In this document: one piece after another, positions 31,735 through 39,878 of the stretch
Position numbering within the stretch: the first letter of the stretch is position 1
Layout: every line of letters begins with the position of its first letter
Assembly (NCBI GenBank): GCA_018882745.1
Contig: VFFD01000005.1
Span: 1 to 39,878, forward strand
Source: Candidatus Nanopelagicaceae bacterium
Lineage (GTDB): Bacteria > Actinomycetota > Actinomycetes > Nanopelagicales > Nanopelagicaceae
Direction of reading: 5' to 3'
Length of the DNA: 39,878 nucleotides
The notes under the pieces: model-generated
The model's database searches: none
Seen by the model: only the letters and a program-made list of their open reading frames with translations
What the model was told of the DNA's origin: nothing
Program-made: the position numbers and the translations under genes

Positions 31735-32277
31735 ATGAAGAGAATTTTCGCGCTAGTACTGGCTATAGCAACCTTTACATCTTTGCCGGCTTCTGCAGGT
31801 CAATCAGCTCGTGCTGTTAAGTCATCAAGCACATCCACTGCAACTTGGGCAGTCAGTGCAATCGGGCAAAGTCAAATAATTACTTATCAGCCCTACTCGC
31901 TTACCTGGGTCGTGACAAGCGGTGTGGCATATGACTATTTTGCACTGAGGAATATTGGTAGTGTACCAATTAGCAATTTCTTTGTTGCTATCAACAAAAT
32001 ACGGTTGAGTGGCAATTCAAATCCGAATGAGATTTTTTTCGAAAGATGTGTCGGCGGAATTTGGAGCGTCTCAACTAATCAATGCTCAGGAACCGTCGCT
32101 CTTATTGCTAGCGCTTCTGATGCTTCCTTCGTTTTTTCAGGAATCAACTTGAGTATCGGAGGAGAGATTTCAATGCGTGCTCGTACACAGGCTAGTAATA
32201 GAAATAATTTTTCTACGACGCTAACAACCTACGTATCGCGACAAGATATACGTGGTCAACAGGTCACTAATTCATGA
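31735..32277 (+). CDS. Secreted protein of the TasA/SipW-type cluster, possible minor subunit
   Basis: This 180-aa protein has a classical Sec signal peptide (1-22, SLPASA-GQ) and a beta-rich body. YFALRNIGSVPISNFFVAI resembles the strand of its neighbour (NRYVTLTNSGTLNGIGL), suggesting a related sandwich fold; this is my visual comparison. Cysteines in ERCVGGIWSVSTNQCSG may pair. I do not recognise a named family. GGGGG (31724-31728) serves as an SD 6 nt before the ATG. The stop overlaps the signal-peptidase start by 4 nt (ATGA), so both are coexpressed. It could be an anchor, tip or accessory subunit. Confidence 0.65.
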   Translation: MKRIFALVLAIATFTSLPASAGQSARAVKSSSTSTATWAVSAIGQSQIITYQPYSLTWVVTSGVAYDYFALRNIGSVPISNFFVAINKIRLSGNSNPNEIFFERCVGGIWSVSTNQCSGTVALIASASDASFVFSGINLSIGGEISMRARTQASNRNNFSTTLTTYVSRQDIRGQQVTNS

Positions 32278-32759
32278 GAGTTACAAGAATCATCAGGGAT
32301 ATCTTTTTGATTGCTACGGCGTTTCTAACTCTCGTATTGGCAGTATTTACCATTTATTGGCAGTCGAGTTTTCTTACAATCACGTCGAGAAGTATGGAAC
32401 CTACAATTAAGGCTGGAGATATGGTTGTTACCAAACAAATCTCCACTAAAGAGATAAAAGTCAGAGATGTAATAGTGCTGCCATTGCCTGATGTTGAGGG
32501 GCTGCGATTTTCACATCGAGTTGTCAGTGTAAGGAATCAAGCAGACGATGTTGTTGTAAAAACCAAGGGAGATGGAAACCCGAATCCGGATTCGTGGGAG
32601 TTGCTCATCGAAGGAGAGGAAGTCCCGAAAGTGATGGCAGTGATTCCAACCGCACCGATTCTCAATGGGCCCATAGAGAGGAAATGGATCTACTACGGAC
32701 TACTTTATGGAGGTGCAATTCTCGGTCTCTATGGTTCCTGGCGTTTACTAAAGAGGTAA
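32274..32759 (+). CDS. SipW-type signal peptidase I (S26B, Ser-His)
   Basis: This 161-aa membrane peptidase has an N-terminal helix (about 10-30) and a C-terminal helix (about 138-156). The catalytic Ser40 lies in SRSMEPTIKAGDMV. The second catalytic residue is His81 (FSHRVVSV) rather than the Lys of ordinary bacterial LepB, which defines the ER/SipW-like type. The KTKGDGNPNPD segment is the conserved box E region. Such enzymes process TasA/CalY-type precursors; with a TasA-like gene two positions upstream, the substrate assignment is strong by context. The start overlaps the preceding stop. Confidence 0.9.
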   Translation: MRVTRIIRDIFLIATAFLTLVLAVFTIYWQSSFLTITSRSMEPTIKAGDMVVTKQISTKEIKVRDVIVLPLPDVEGLRFSHRVVSVRNQADDVVVKTKGDGNPNPDSWELLIEGEEVPKVMAVIPTAPILNGPIERKWIYYGLLYGGAILGLYGSWRLLKR

Positions 32760-32774
32760 ATCACAGTTTTGGGT

Positions 32775-32827
32775 GGGGCTAATTTCCGACACCTCACCTC
32801 ATTTAAAGGAGATTTACAGGAAGCCCC
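32775..32827 (+). promoter_or_regulatory. Long stem structure between the sipW-type gene and the NlpC/P60 gene
   Basis: GGGGC (32775-32779) pairs with GCCCC (32823-32827), and after a TAAT bulge TTCC (32784-32787) pairs with GGAA (32819-32822). The enclosed 31 nt contain a further CTC/GAG stem. TTTATCCTTTT follows. It could be a terminator for the fibre operon or a regulatory leader for the hydrolase gene. Confidence 0.35.
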
Positions 32828-32877
32828 TTTATCCTTTTCATTAGTAACTGACCCCCAATTCCCCAGGGAGCCATGAA

Positions 32878-34089
32878 TTGAGATCTAAGCGAGTTCGCCT
32901 TCTAGCGCTCAGCCTTTCCTCTTTATTAGTGCTCTCGATAACTCCTGCGCTCGCAAATCCTCCTAAGGCGCCCACCATCGCCCAGATCGAAGCAGCAAAG
33001 AAGGCAGAAGCAGAGAAGAAAAAAGCGGCTAATGCTGCTGCCGCCAAATTAAATAAAGCTAACCTCACTCTTCGTCAGTTGACCGCAGTCGCAAATGCAG
33101 CGCGAGCAAAATATGAAGCGGCCAAGCGAGAACTTGCTCTTGCGGTAAAAGAAGCAAACGCTGCAACGGCTGCATATAACGTCGCTGTCTCTGAAGTAAA
33201 GGCGGCTCATGATGCAATTGGTCGTCTTGCTCTCAATGCTTACATCATGGGCGGCGGTTTTACAGATTTTGATTCGATCCTCCACTCTGATGGCCCTCAA
33301 GACTTAATGGACCGTCTATCGACTCTTGATACCTTGGGAGATAAGAACACCCAAGCTCTCTTTAGATTTAAGGCCGCAGAAGTAGTTGCAAAGGAAGCAA
33401 AGAAAGTTGCAGACGCTGCAAAAGCTGCACAAGAAGTTGCGACAAAGAAAGTAGAAGCAACAAAAATTGAAGCTGATGCGGCCCGCAATGCGCAACAAAA
33501 AGAAGTAGATAAGTTACAGAAGATTCAAGATCAAGTCTTGAGAGAACTAAATGCGGCACGTTCGAAACGAGTAACTCTTGAGCAGCAACGCCAGCTTGCG
33601 TTATTGGAAGAAGCAAATGCAAGCATCGCAAATAACACTGCAATTTATACAAGAGTTTGGCCAGATATTGGTTTCAAAGGTCGCTCAACTTCACGTTCAA
33701 CTCCCGAAATGCGCGCTAAAGCTGTGGAGTTTGCCAAGAAACAAGTATTGGCACGCAAGCCTTATATCTGGGGCGATGAGGGTCCGAACGCATTTGATTG
33801 TTCTGGCTTGGTTTATGCGGCATATCGCTCTGCTGGATTGGGCTGGCCAAACTGGGATCGCCTCAACTCTTCGTTGTATTTCAGCTACACGAAACATGTG
33901 CCCATTAGCCAACTTCAACCTGGCGACTTACTCTTCTATTCATATAAGGGGACTGTGAATTCAATCCATCACATCACAATTTATGCTGGAAACGGGATGA
34001 TGTGGGAAGCGAACTCCAAAGGTAAAGGACTGCTCTTTTCGAATATCTACAGCATCAAAGGCTTGATGCCGTATGGAGGTCGAGTCTAG
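32878..34089 (+). CDS. Secreted NlpC/P60 peptidoglycan hydrolase with coiled coil (RipA-like)
   Basis: This 403-aa cell-wall endopeptidase probably cleaves stem peptides during division. It has a signal peptide (1-26), an Ala/Lys/Glu-rich coiled coil (about 32-250) and a C-terminal NlpC/P60 domain. The catalytic Cys308 is in FDCSGLVY, His365 in HHITIYAG, and the third residue is probably Asn379 in WEAN. The coiled coil resembles the regulatory N-terminal domain of RipA/CwlO types. The start is TTG 32878 with SD GGGAG (32866-32870) 7 nt upstream. An ATG at 32873 is out of frame and stops after two codons (ATGAATTGA). Confidence 0.9.
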   Translation: MRSKRVRLLALSLSSLLVLSITPALANPPKAPTIAQIEAAKKAEAEKKKAANAAAAKLNKANLTLRQLTAVANAARAKYEAAKRELALAVKEANAATAAYNVAVSEVKAAHDAIGRLALNAYIMGGGFTDFDSILHSDGPQDLMDRLSTLDTLGDKNTQALFRFKAAEVVAKEAKKVADAAKAAQEVATKKVEATKIEADAARNAQQKEVDKLQKIQDQVLRELNAARSKRVTLEQQRQLALLEEANASIANNTAIYTRVWPDIGFKGRSTSRSTPEMRAKAVEFAKKQVLARKPYIWGDEGPNAFDCSGLVYAAYRSAGLGWPNWDRLNSSLYFSYTKHVPISQLQPGDLLFYSYKGTVNSIHHITIYAGNGMMWEANSKGKGLLFSNIYSIKGLMPYGGRV

Positions 34090-34096
34090 AAGTACA

Positions 34097-34102
34097 TAGG
34101 CT
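34097..34102 (+). promoter_or_regulatory. Leaderless -10 (TAGGCT) of tilS
   Basis: TAGGCT-TAGCCTT-ATG, a 7-nt spacer. TAGGCT and AGCCT are partly self-complementary. It gives the tilS-hpt-ftsH-fol genes an entry point separate from the NlpC/P60 gene 20 bp upstream. Confidence 0.45.
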
Positions 34103-34109
34103 TAGCCTT

Positions 34110-35069
34110 ATGGCTGAAGCATCTCCGCTCTACCAAATTCGCCTCGCTGTTCGTCGCGAGTTAGAAGATATCGCTGCAGGAGAAACAGTAATCGTTGCAG
34201 CATCTGGTGGCGCAGATTCATCAGCTTTAGCTGCCGCCTTGCTCCCTGAGTGTGAAACGAGAGCCATCAAAGTTGTGGCGCTGATTGTTGATCATGCACT
34301 CCAGAAGAATTCTTCTGATGTTGCACTTGAGGCAAAAAAAGAATTAGCCCGAATCGGATTTGAGAATATAGAAATTAGAAGAATTCATGTCGAGGTTACC
34401 GACGGCCTTGAGGCATCTGCGCGTCGTGCACGATATGCGGCGCTCAATGATGTTGCGACGATGCATAATGCTGTCGCAATTTTTTTAGGGCATACAAAAG
34501 ATGATCAAGCGGAAACAGTACTTCTTGGTTTAGCGCGTGGTTCAGGAACTCGTTCTCTTTCTGGAATGGCACAGCGCATCGATCATTATCGCCGGCCATT
34601 ACTTTCGATTACTAGAGCTCAAACCGAAGCTGCCTGTGAAGAGGTGGGAATAAAGTTCTGGCGCGATCCGCATAATCAATCGATGGAGTACACCCGAGTT
34701 CGAGTCCGCGAAAATGTTTTACCTTTAATGGAGAGAGAGATTGGGCCTGGCGTTGCTGATGCCTTAACTCGCTCAGCAAAGCTGTTGCGCGATGATGCCG
34801 ATGCACTGGACCAATGGGCTGATGAAATCTTTGATGATCTCGACCCCATCTCTTTGGATATCGCCACTCTCGAAACCCTTCCACGCGCAATCCGCACCAG
34901 GATTTTCCGTAAAGCCATCTATCTCGCCGGCGCCCCATCGGGCTCACTAACGGCTGACCATATTGAGCCTGTTGAGTCTCTCGTCACAGGATGGAAGGGA
35001 CAAGGCCCGGTATCGCTCCCTGGCGGTGTGACCGTAGCGCGGATTTCAGGCAGACTTTCGCTCTCCTAA
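34110..35069 (+). CDS. tilS: tRNA(Ile)-lysidine synthetase
   Basis: This 319-aa enzyme modifies C34 of tRNA-Ile(CAU) to lysidine with ATP and lysine. The PP-loop SGGADS is at 32-37. LGHTKDDQAETVLLGLARGSG and the PLLSITRAQTEAAC region follow, with the DPHNQSMEYTRVRVRENVLP segment typical of TilS. It is shorter than the E. coli protein and lacks the full C-terminal domains, as is common in actinobacteria. hpt follows at 31 nt with its own SD. Confidence 0.95.
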   Translation: MAEASPLYQIRLAVRRELEDIAAGETVIVAASGGADSSALAAALLPECETRAIKVVALIVDHALQKNSSDVALEAKKELARIGFENIEIRRIHVEVTDGLEASARRARYAALNDVATMHNAVAIFLGHTKDDQAETVLLGLARGSGTRSLSGMAQRIDHYRRPLLSITRAQTEAACEEVGIKFWRDPHNQSMEYTRVRVRENVLPLMEREIGPGVADALTRSAKLLRDDADALDQWADEIFDDLDPISLDIATLETLPRAIRTRIFRKAIYLAGAPSGSLTADHIEPVESLVTGWKGQGPVSLPGGVTVARISGRLSLS

Positions 35070-35100
35070 AGCCCGCCAAAGTTCACCTGAAAGGAAATGT

Positions 35101-35652
35101 GTGGATCTCGCATCAGTTCAGAACGAAATAGAACGCGTCATCGTTACTGAAGAGCAGCTACAAAAGCGCCTCAAAGAAATAGCGCAACAAATTGAAGCTG
35201 ATTACAAAGATGAAGATCTCCTACTCATTGGCGTACTCAAAGGCGCAGTCATGGCAATGGCAGATCTATCGCGCCACATCAATCGCCATCTCGATATGGA
35301 TTGGATGGCAGTCTCGTCGTACGGTTCCGGAACGAAGTCTTCGGGCGTTGTGCGTATCTTGAAGGATCTTGATAAAGATATTACTGGGCGAAATGTTCTT
35401 ATTGTCGAAGATATTGTCGATACCGGACTTACTTTGGATTGGTTAAGCAGCAACCTCACATCACGCGGCGCAAAATCAGTAGAAATCATGACGGTGCTCC
35501 GTAAACCAGATTCGGCTCAAGTAAAAGTAGATGTGAAATATGTTGGCTTTGATATTCCCAAAGATTTCGTGATTGGTTACGGCTTAGATTTCAATGAGAA
35601 GTATCGCAACCTTCCCTTTATTGGTGTGCTTGCAAAGCACATGTATGAGTAG
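35101..35652 (+). CDS. hpt: Hypoxanthine phosphoribosyltransferase
   Basis: This 183-aa purine-salvage enzyme makes IMP/GMP from hypoxanthine/guanine and PRPP. The PRPP-binding motif VEDIVDTG is at 102-109. VLKGAVMAMADLSR (PPi loop region), SSYGSGTKSSG (flexible catalytic loop) and the C-terminal GYGLDFNEKYRNLPFIG are all diagnostic. The GTG start has AAAGGAA about 5 nt upstream. ftsH begins 2 nt after the stop, the usual actinobacterial hpt-ftsH pairing. Confidence 0.97.
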   Translation: MDLASVQNEIERVIVTEEQLQKRLKEIAQQIEADYKDEDLLLIGVLKGAVMAMADLSRHINRHLDMDWMAVSSYGSGTKSSGVVRILKDLDKDITGRNVLIVEDIVDTGLTLDWLSSNLTSRGAKSVEIMTVLRKPDSAQVKVDVKYVGFDIPKDFVIGYGLDFNEKYRNLPFIGVLAKHMYE

Positions 35653-35654
35653 CC

Positions 35655-37691
35655 ATGGCCGATAAGAAAATTAAGAAACCCCGGATGCCCCAACAACGTG
35701 GCGGCCAACAAACCGGTAAAGGGCAACAACGTCCGCGCTTGACTCGTCGTCCACTTTTCTGGATTTTTGTTGCGATTATTGCAGTAACAATCTTTGGTCA
35801 GATTTCGTCGGGGAGTAATCAATTCACCAAGATTGATACCTCACAAGCGATGGCAGCTATCACTCGTGGCGAAGTTGAATCAGCAAATATCGTCGATCGA
35901 GACCAGGTTATCCAGTTAGTCCTTAAGCCAGGCCAGGCGATTAATGGAGCTACGAAGGTAGAAGCCTCATATGTGACGGGGCAAGAGCCGATTTTGATTG
36001 ATTTACTTACCGCAAATCAGCCTCCAAAAGAGTGGGATGTAACGGTTCCGAAGACCAATATCTTCGTCTCAATTCTCTTTACTCTTGGACCAATCATTCT
36101 TCTGGCTTTCCTCTTATTCTTCTTAATGGGCCAAGCCCAAGGTGGATCTCGAGTATTTTCCTTTGGTCGCTCTCGCGCCAAACTTCATAACAACGAAGTT
36201 CCACAAGTTACTTTCGCAGATGTAGCCGGAGCTGACGAAGCGATTGAAGAATTTAAAGAGATTAAGGACTTCTTAGCCGAACCGAAGAAATATCAAGAGA
36301 TAGGCGCCAAGATTCCGAAAGGCGTATTGCTTTTTGGCCCTCCAGGTACTGGTAAAACACTTTTAGCTCGCGCCGTTGCGGGTGAAGCGAAAGTTCCGTT
36401 CTATTCCATCTCTGGTTCTGATTTCGTAGAAATGTTTGTGGGCGTCGGCGCTGCTCGCGTTCGCGATCTCTTTGCACAAGCGAAGGCAAATTCACCCTCC
36501 ATTATTTTCGTAGATGAGATTGATGCAGTCGGTCGCCATCGTGGTGCAGGTATGGGTGGCGGACATGATGAGCGTGAACAGACTCTCAATCAATTACTTG
36601 TTGAGATGGATGGCTTTGAACCGCACGATCAAGTTATCTTGATTGCCGCTACAAACCGACCTGACATTCTCGACCCTGCACTTTTGCGTCCAGGTCGTTT
36701 CGATCGCCAGATTGGAATCGATCGTCCTGATGTCAAAGGTCGCGAAGCAATTATGAAAGTTCATGCCAAGAACAAACCACTTGAAAAAGATCTTGATTTG
36801 TTGGGAATCGCACGCCGAACCCCAGGATTTACTGGCGCAGACCTTGCAAATGTCCTTAACGAAGCAGCGCTGCTGACAGCGCGCGAGAATCGCAAGATCA
36901 TTTCTCGTGATGATGTTGATGAGGCAATTGATCGCGTGATGGCTGGTCCACAGCGTAAATCAAGGCTTATGAGCGAAGAAGAGCGTCGCGTAACGGCGTA
37001 TCACGAAGGTGGGCACGCTCTTGTGGCGCACGCACTTCCACATACCGATCCTGTTCACAAAATCACCATCATGCCGCGCGGACATGCGTTGGGTTACACC
37101 ATGGTGCTTCCAGATGAAGATAAATATTCAACAACTCGTAATCAGATGCTCGATCAACTTGCATACACAATGGGTGGACGCGCTGCAGAAGAACTCGTAT
37201 TCCATGATCCAACAACAGGTGCATCAAACGATATTGAAAAAGCTACGACGCTAGCGCGCGCCATGGTTACGCAATACGGCATGACCGAAAAACTTGGCGC
37301 CATCAAACTTGGAACCAGTGATTCTGCTCCATTCCTTGGACGCGATTATGGCCACCAAAGAGATTACTCGGAAGATATTGCATCAGCTGTTGATCAAGAA
37401 ATTAGATCTCTGATTGAAGGTGCACACCATGAAGCCTATGAAATCTTGGTAGAGAATCGTTCAATTCTTGATGCCCTCGTTGAAGAGTTGTTAGAGAAGG
37501 AAACACTCCACAAAGAAGAGATTGAAGTTATCTTCAAACATGTTGCCATGCGTCCGAAGCGTCCAGCCTGGACCGGTTCATCAAGCCGCGTTCCTTCAAA
37601 AGTTCCACCTGTAGCAATTAAGCCACGCAACAATGGAGTGACGGAAGAGAAGCCAAAGCGAAAGAAGAAGGCTTCCGCCAAAGATGAGTAA
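35655..37691 (+). CDS. ftsH: ATP-dependent zinc metalloprotease FtsH
   Basis: This 678-aa hexameric membrane protease degrades misassembled membrane and regulatory proteins. It has two helices (about 33-50 and 136-158) bracketing a small extracytoplasmic domain, then the AAA domain with Walker A GPPGTGKT (228-235), Walker [11 protein letters not shown] and the [23 protein letters not shown] region. The zinc site HEGGH is at 450-454, a Gly variant of HEAGH, and a distal Asp ligand falls in ASNDIEKAT. The tail ends in a Lys-rich segment. The stop overlaps folE by 8 nt. Confidence 0.97.
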   Translation: MADKKIKKPRMPQQRGGQQTGKGQQRPRLTRRPLFWIFVAIIAVTIFGQISSGSNQFTKIDTSQAMAAITRGEVESANIVDRDQVIQLVLKPGQAINGATKVEASYVTGQEPILIDLLTANQPPKEWDVTVPKTNIFVSILFTLGPIILLAFLLFFLMGQAQGGSRVFSFGRSRAKLHNNEVPQVTFADVAGADEAIEEFKEIKDFLAEPKKYQEIGAKIPKGVLLFGPPGTGKTLLARAVAGEAKVPFYSISGSDFVEMFVGVGAARVRDLFAQAKANSPSIIFVDEIDAVGRHRGAGMGGGHDEREQTLNQLLVEMDGFEPHDQVILIAATNRPDILDPALLRPGRFDRQIGIDRPDVKGREAIMKVHAKNKPLEKDLDLLGIARRTPGFTGADLANVLNEAALLTARENRKIISRDDVDEAIDRVMAGPQRKSRLMSEEERRVTAYHEGGHALVAHALPHTDPVHKITIMPRGHALGYTMVLPDEDKYSTTRNQMLDQLAYTMGGRAAEELVFHDPTTGASNDIEKATTLARAMVTQYGMTEKLGAIKLGTSDSAPFLGRDYGHQRDYSEDIASAVDQEIRSLIEGAHHEAYEILVENRSILDALVEELLEKETLHKEEIEVIFKHVAMRPKRPAWTGSSSRVPSKVPPVAIKPRNNGVTEEKPKRKKKASAKDE

Positions 37692-38256
37692 GAACTTCGA
37701 TTCCGAACGCGCGGAGCGAGCAGTTACTGAATTACTTCATGCAATTGGCGAAGATCCCACACGTGAAGGGCTAAGAGATACACCCAAACGAGTAGCGCGG
37801 GCACTCCAAGAAAATTTCCAAGGTCTGCATCAAGATCCCAAAGATGTACTGACAACCACATTTGATATTGGGCATGACGAGCTCGTTATTGTGAAAGATA
37901 TTGAGGTCTACTCACATTGTGAGCACCATTTAACGCCTTTTCATGGGGTCGCCCATATCGGTTATATCCCGGGACCTTCCGGAAAAGTGACGGGGCTTTC
38001 AAAACTGGCTCGCCTAGTTGATTTATATGCACGTCGGCCACAAGTTCAAGAGAGACTCACTACGCAAATTGCAGATGCGATGGTTGAGATTCTGCAACCG
38101 GGTGGGGTTATCGTCATTATTGATTGTGAGCATCTATGTATGTCGATGCGTGGCGTTCGTAAATCAGAAGCGCGCACTGTCACAAGTGCAGTTCGTGGCA
38201 TGCTCCGAGATCCTGCTACTCGCGCAGAAGCAATGTCTCTTATCACCACAAAATAA
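37684..38256 (+). CDS. folE: GTP cyclohydrolase I
   Basis: This 190-aa enzyme performs the first step of folate synthesis, GTP to dihydroneopterin triphosphate. Zinc ligand candidates are Cys79 and His82 ([11 protein letters not shown]) and Cys152 (HLCMSMRGV). The [16 protein letters not shown] block and [13 protein letters not shown] are conserved. It starts inside the end of ftsH (8-nt overlap), and its stop shares one base with the folP ATG (TAATG), showing coupled translation. Confidence 0.97.
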   Translation: MSKNFDSERAERAVTELLHAIGEDPTREGLRDTPKRVARALQENFQGLHQDPKDVLTTTFDIGHDELVIVKDIEVYSHCEHHLTPFHGVAHIGYIPGPSGKVTGLSKLARLVDLYARRPQVQERLTTQIADAMVEILQPGGVIVIIDCEHLCMSMRGVRKSEARTVTSAVRGMLRDPATRAEAMSLITTK

Positions 38257-39065
38257 TGTCGACCTTGGTAATGGGTATTCTTAATGTCACCCCAGATTCT
38301 TTTGCTGATGGTGGTCGATATTCCACAACAGCGTTAGCTCTCAAGCGTGCTGAGGAGATGATCAACGAAGGCGTAGATATCATCGATGTTGGTGGCGAAT
38401 CAACAAAGCCAGGCGCGGAACGTGTTACCCAAGCAGATGAAGTTGCTCGCGTGATCCCAGTAATCAAAGAACTCGTTAAAAAAGAAACCCCTATCTCAAT
38501 CGATACCACTCGAGCATCAGTTGCAGAGCAAGCAATCAAATTAGGGGTAAGTTATGTCAATGATGTAAGCGGTGGGCTAGCTGATCCGGATATGTATACC
38601 TTGATTGCTAAGCATCCTAAGGTTCAGTACATCATCATGCATTGGCGCGCGCACTCGAAAACCATGCAAGATCACGCGACATATAAGGATGTCGTGAGAG
38701 AAGTCAAAGAAGAATTAGAAGCGCGAATCGAAGCTGCGATTGAAGCAGGAATTAATCCGGAACAGATCATCATTGATCCAGGTTTAGGTTTCTCCAAACG
38801 TCCAGAACATAACTGGGAGTTACTAAGAAATATTGACCGCATTGCGCTTTTGGGATACCCCATCTTGATCGGAGCCTCCCGCAAGCGTTTTCTGGGGGAG
38901 TTAACGGGTTCCACAAACCCCGATGATCGAGAAGCTGCCTCTATTGCCGTCACCGCAATGGTCGCTAAACAGAATGTGTGGGGCGTACGTACCCACTCTG
39001 TGAAGCCACATCGTGATGCAATCGCGACAGTTAATTCCTTCCTAAAGAGTAAAGTTGAAGCATGA
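38256..39065 (+). CDS. folP: Dihydropteroate synthase
   Basis: This 269-aa TIM-barrel enzyme condenses pABA with dihydropterin pyrophosphate and is the sulfonamide target. GILNVTPDSFADGG at the N-terminus binds the pyrophosphate, DVGGESTKPGAE follows, DPGLGFSKRPEHN is the central loop, and ILIGASRKRFLG carries the Lys and Arg near pABA. Its ATG overlaps the folE stop by one base, and its end overlaps folB by 4 nt. Confidence 0.97.
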   Translation: MSTLVMGILNVTPDSFADGGRYSTTALALKRAEEMINEGVDIIDVGGESTKPGAERVTQADEVARVIPVIKELVKKETPISIDTTRASVAEQAIKLGVSYVNDVSGGLADPDMYTLIAKHPKVQYIIMHWRAHSKTMQDHATYKDVVREVKEELEARIEAAIEAGINPEQIIIDPGLGFSKRPEHNWELLRNIDRIALLGYPILIGASRKRFLGELTGSTNPDDREAASIAVTAMVAKQNVWGVRTHSVKPHRDAIATVNSFLKSKVEA

Positions 39066-39424
39066 GTGACAAGATGAGAATCGATGGCATTGAGGCCATG
39101 GGCTATCACGGGCTCTATGAATCCGAGCGCGAAAACGGCCAACCTTTTATCGTTGATGTGGAATTAGAATTAGATTTATCGAAAGCTGGAAAGTCCGATG
39201 ACTTGAATGACAGCATCGACTACAACGATGTTGCCACGTTAATTCATAATGAGATTGTTGGCCCACCCATAACACTTATTGAAGCGTTAGCAGAAAATAT
39301 CTCAAGAAAGATTCTTGCGGCATACCCATCTGTAGAGAAGACCAAAGTAACGGTTCATAAACCTCGAGCCCCAATCTCTGTTCCTTTTGGCGATGTCTCA
39401 ATCACCATCAAGAGAGAACGTTAA
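39062..39424 (+). CDS. folB: Dihydroneopterin aldolase
   Basis: This 120-aa enzyme cleaves dihydroneopterin to 6-hydroxymethyl-dihydropterin. GIEAMGYHGLYESERENGQPF contains the conserved YHG and E, and DSIDYNDV and TLIEALAENI supply the pterin-binding Tyr and Glu. The Lys of VTVHKP is at the expected C-terminal place. ATGA overlap with folP and 9 nt before folK indicate one operon. Confidence 0.96.
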   Translation: MSDKMRIDGIEAMGYHGLYESERENGQPFIVDVELELDLSKAGKSDDLNDSIDYNDVATLIHNEIVGPPITLIEALAENISRKILAAYPSVEKTKVTVHKPRAPISVPFGDVSITIKRER

Positions 39425-39433
39425 ACTCGACGA

Positions 39434-39878
39434 ATGAAAGTTGTCATCGCTCTAGGTGCCAACTTGGGTGATCCACGTAAACAGATTTCACTCGCAATTG
39501 ATGCGTTGCGGGACATCATGAGAGTAGAAAAAGTATCCTCTCTCTACGAAACCGCTCCATTTAAAGTTTCTGATCAGCAACCTAACTACATCAACGCTGT
39601 TCTGATGGGCGAAACTGAATTACAACCCAAAAAACTCATTAAGGAGTTATTGAAAATCGAATCCACTCTTGGTCGCCAACGCACAATCCCCAAAGCGGCA
39701 CGTACGATTGATATTGACATCATTGATTACGAAGGATTCTTTCTCAAGAGCGAAGAATTAACGCTGCCACATCCCCGCGCCCATGAAAGAAAGTTTGTCC
39801 TCGAGCCATGGGCCGAGATAGATCCCGACGCAGAACTCTTGGGATACGGCCCAATAAAGGAGCTTTTGGCCGCGCTGG
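39434..39878 (+). CDS. folK: 6-hydroxymethyl-dihydropterin pyrophosphokinase, 3' end cut by window
   Basis: The open frame from ATG 39434 reads MKVVIALGANLGDP and runs off the window after 148 codons. SSLYETAPF, ADP-loop residues around LKIESTLGRQR, the metal-binding DIDIIDYEG (Asp-x-Asp) and LPHPRAHERKFVLEPW are all HPPK signatures. The enzyme transfers pyrophosphate from ATP to the pterin that FolB makes. Only about 10-25 residues should be missing, judged from usual family length. No SD is evident, and it follows folB by 9 nt. Confidence 0.95.
   Translation, partial: MKVVIALGANLGDPRKQISLAIDALRDIMRVEKVSSLYETAPFKVSDQQPNYINAVLMGETELQPKKLIKELLKIESTLGRQRTIPKAARTIDIDIIDYEGFFLKSEELTLPHPRAHERKFVLEPWAEIDPDAELLGYGPIKELLAAL

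Noticed and set aside
32760-32877. ydaO-type c-di-AMP riboswitch upstream of the NlpC/P60 gene
   Set aside because: The position is suggestive in Actinobacteria, but the element is too short and the conserved core is missing.

Overview
The window looks like chromosome from a small-genome, low-G+C actinobacterium. The actinobacterial signals are the tilS-hpt-ftsH-folE-folP-folB-folK block, a CBS-containing GuaB1-type GMP reductase, an FprA/adrenodoxin-type ferredoxin reductase, DUF5941-like CDP-alcohol phosphotransferases, a polyphosphate-glucokinase-like kinase and frequent leaderless promoters. G+C looks mid-40s by eye (not computed) and genes are packed tightly, often overlapping. A streamlined freshwater lineage such as acI/Nanopelagicales is a reasonable inference, not a demonstrated assignment. 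I see no transposase, integrase, phage module or CRISPR array.

Layout. 1-2230: a tRNA-Ser truncated at the window edge, fprA starting one base after it, a VanY-type peptidase, tRNA-Arg and a 41-residue single-helix protein. 2235-7685: secreted or membrane proteins (a sugar-dehydrogenase-like propeller, a FAS1 adhesion domain, a collagen-like protein, DoxX, VKOR), an orphan GAF-like/LuxR regulator and pyroglutamyl peptidase. 7739-15028: an envelope-polymer or glycolipid block with a sulfotransferase, a sugar/polyol-phosphate nucleotidyltransferase, two CDP-alcohol phosphotransferases, an ABC-exporter-like membrane domain without ATPase, a GT2 glycosyltransferase, a glycerophosphodiesterase and a ROK kinase. 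15025-21773: a GSA-aminomutase-like PLP enzyme, a three-gene ABC-2 exporter, guaB1 and an MFS permease. 21850-29328: HtrA protease, a TPR protein, LMW phosphatase, a SpoU methyltransferase, an HDAC-like deacetylase, a PBP4-type peptidase, a YVTN propeller and heme O synthase. 29302-32759: a second GAF-like/LuxR paralogue, an OmpR-type response regulator without its phosphoacceptor Asp, a TasA/CalY-like fibre protein, a second secreted protein and a SipW-type signal peptidase. 32878-39878: an NlpC/P60 hydrolase, then tilS, hpt, ftsH and the folate genes, with folK cut by the window end.

How it fits together. Much of the window concerns the cell surface: adhesion and fibre proteins, peptidoglycan hydrolases, envelope lipid or polymer synthesis, disulfide formation and extracytoplasmic quality control. 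The two orphan LuxR paralogues sit beside surface-protein genes, which suggests, by inference only, a surface-adhesion regulon.

Two architectural themes recur. First, a -10 hexamer TANNNT lies 6-9 nt before the start codon of many first genes, the hallmark of leaderless transcription, and several divergent pairs share the same few bases. Second, seven of eight convergent gene pairs overlap at their stop codons by 4-27 nt (the eighth has a 2-nt gap), and only one good intrinsic terminator is visible.
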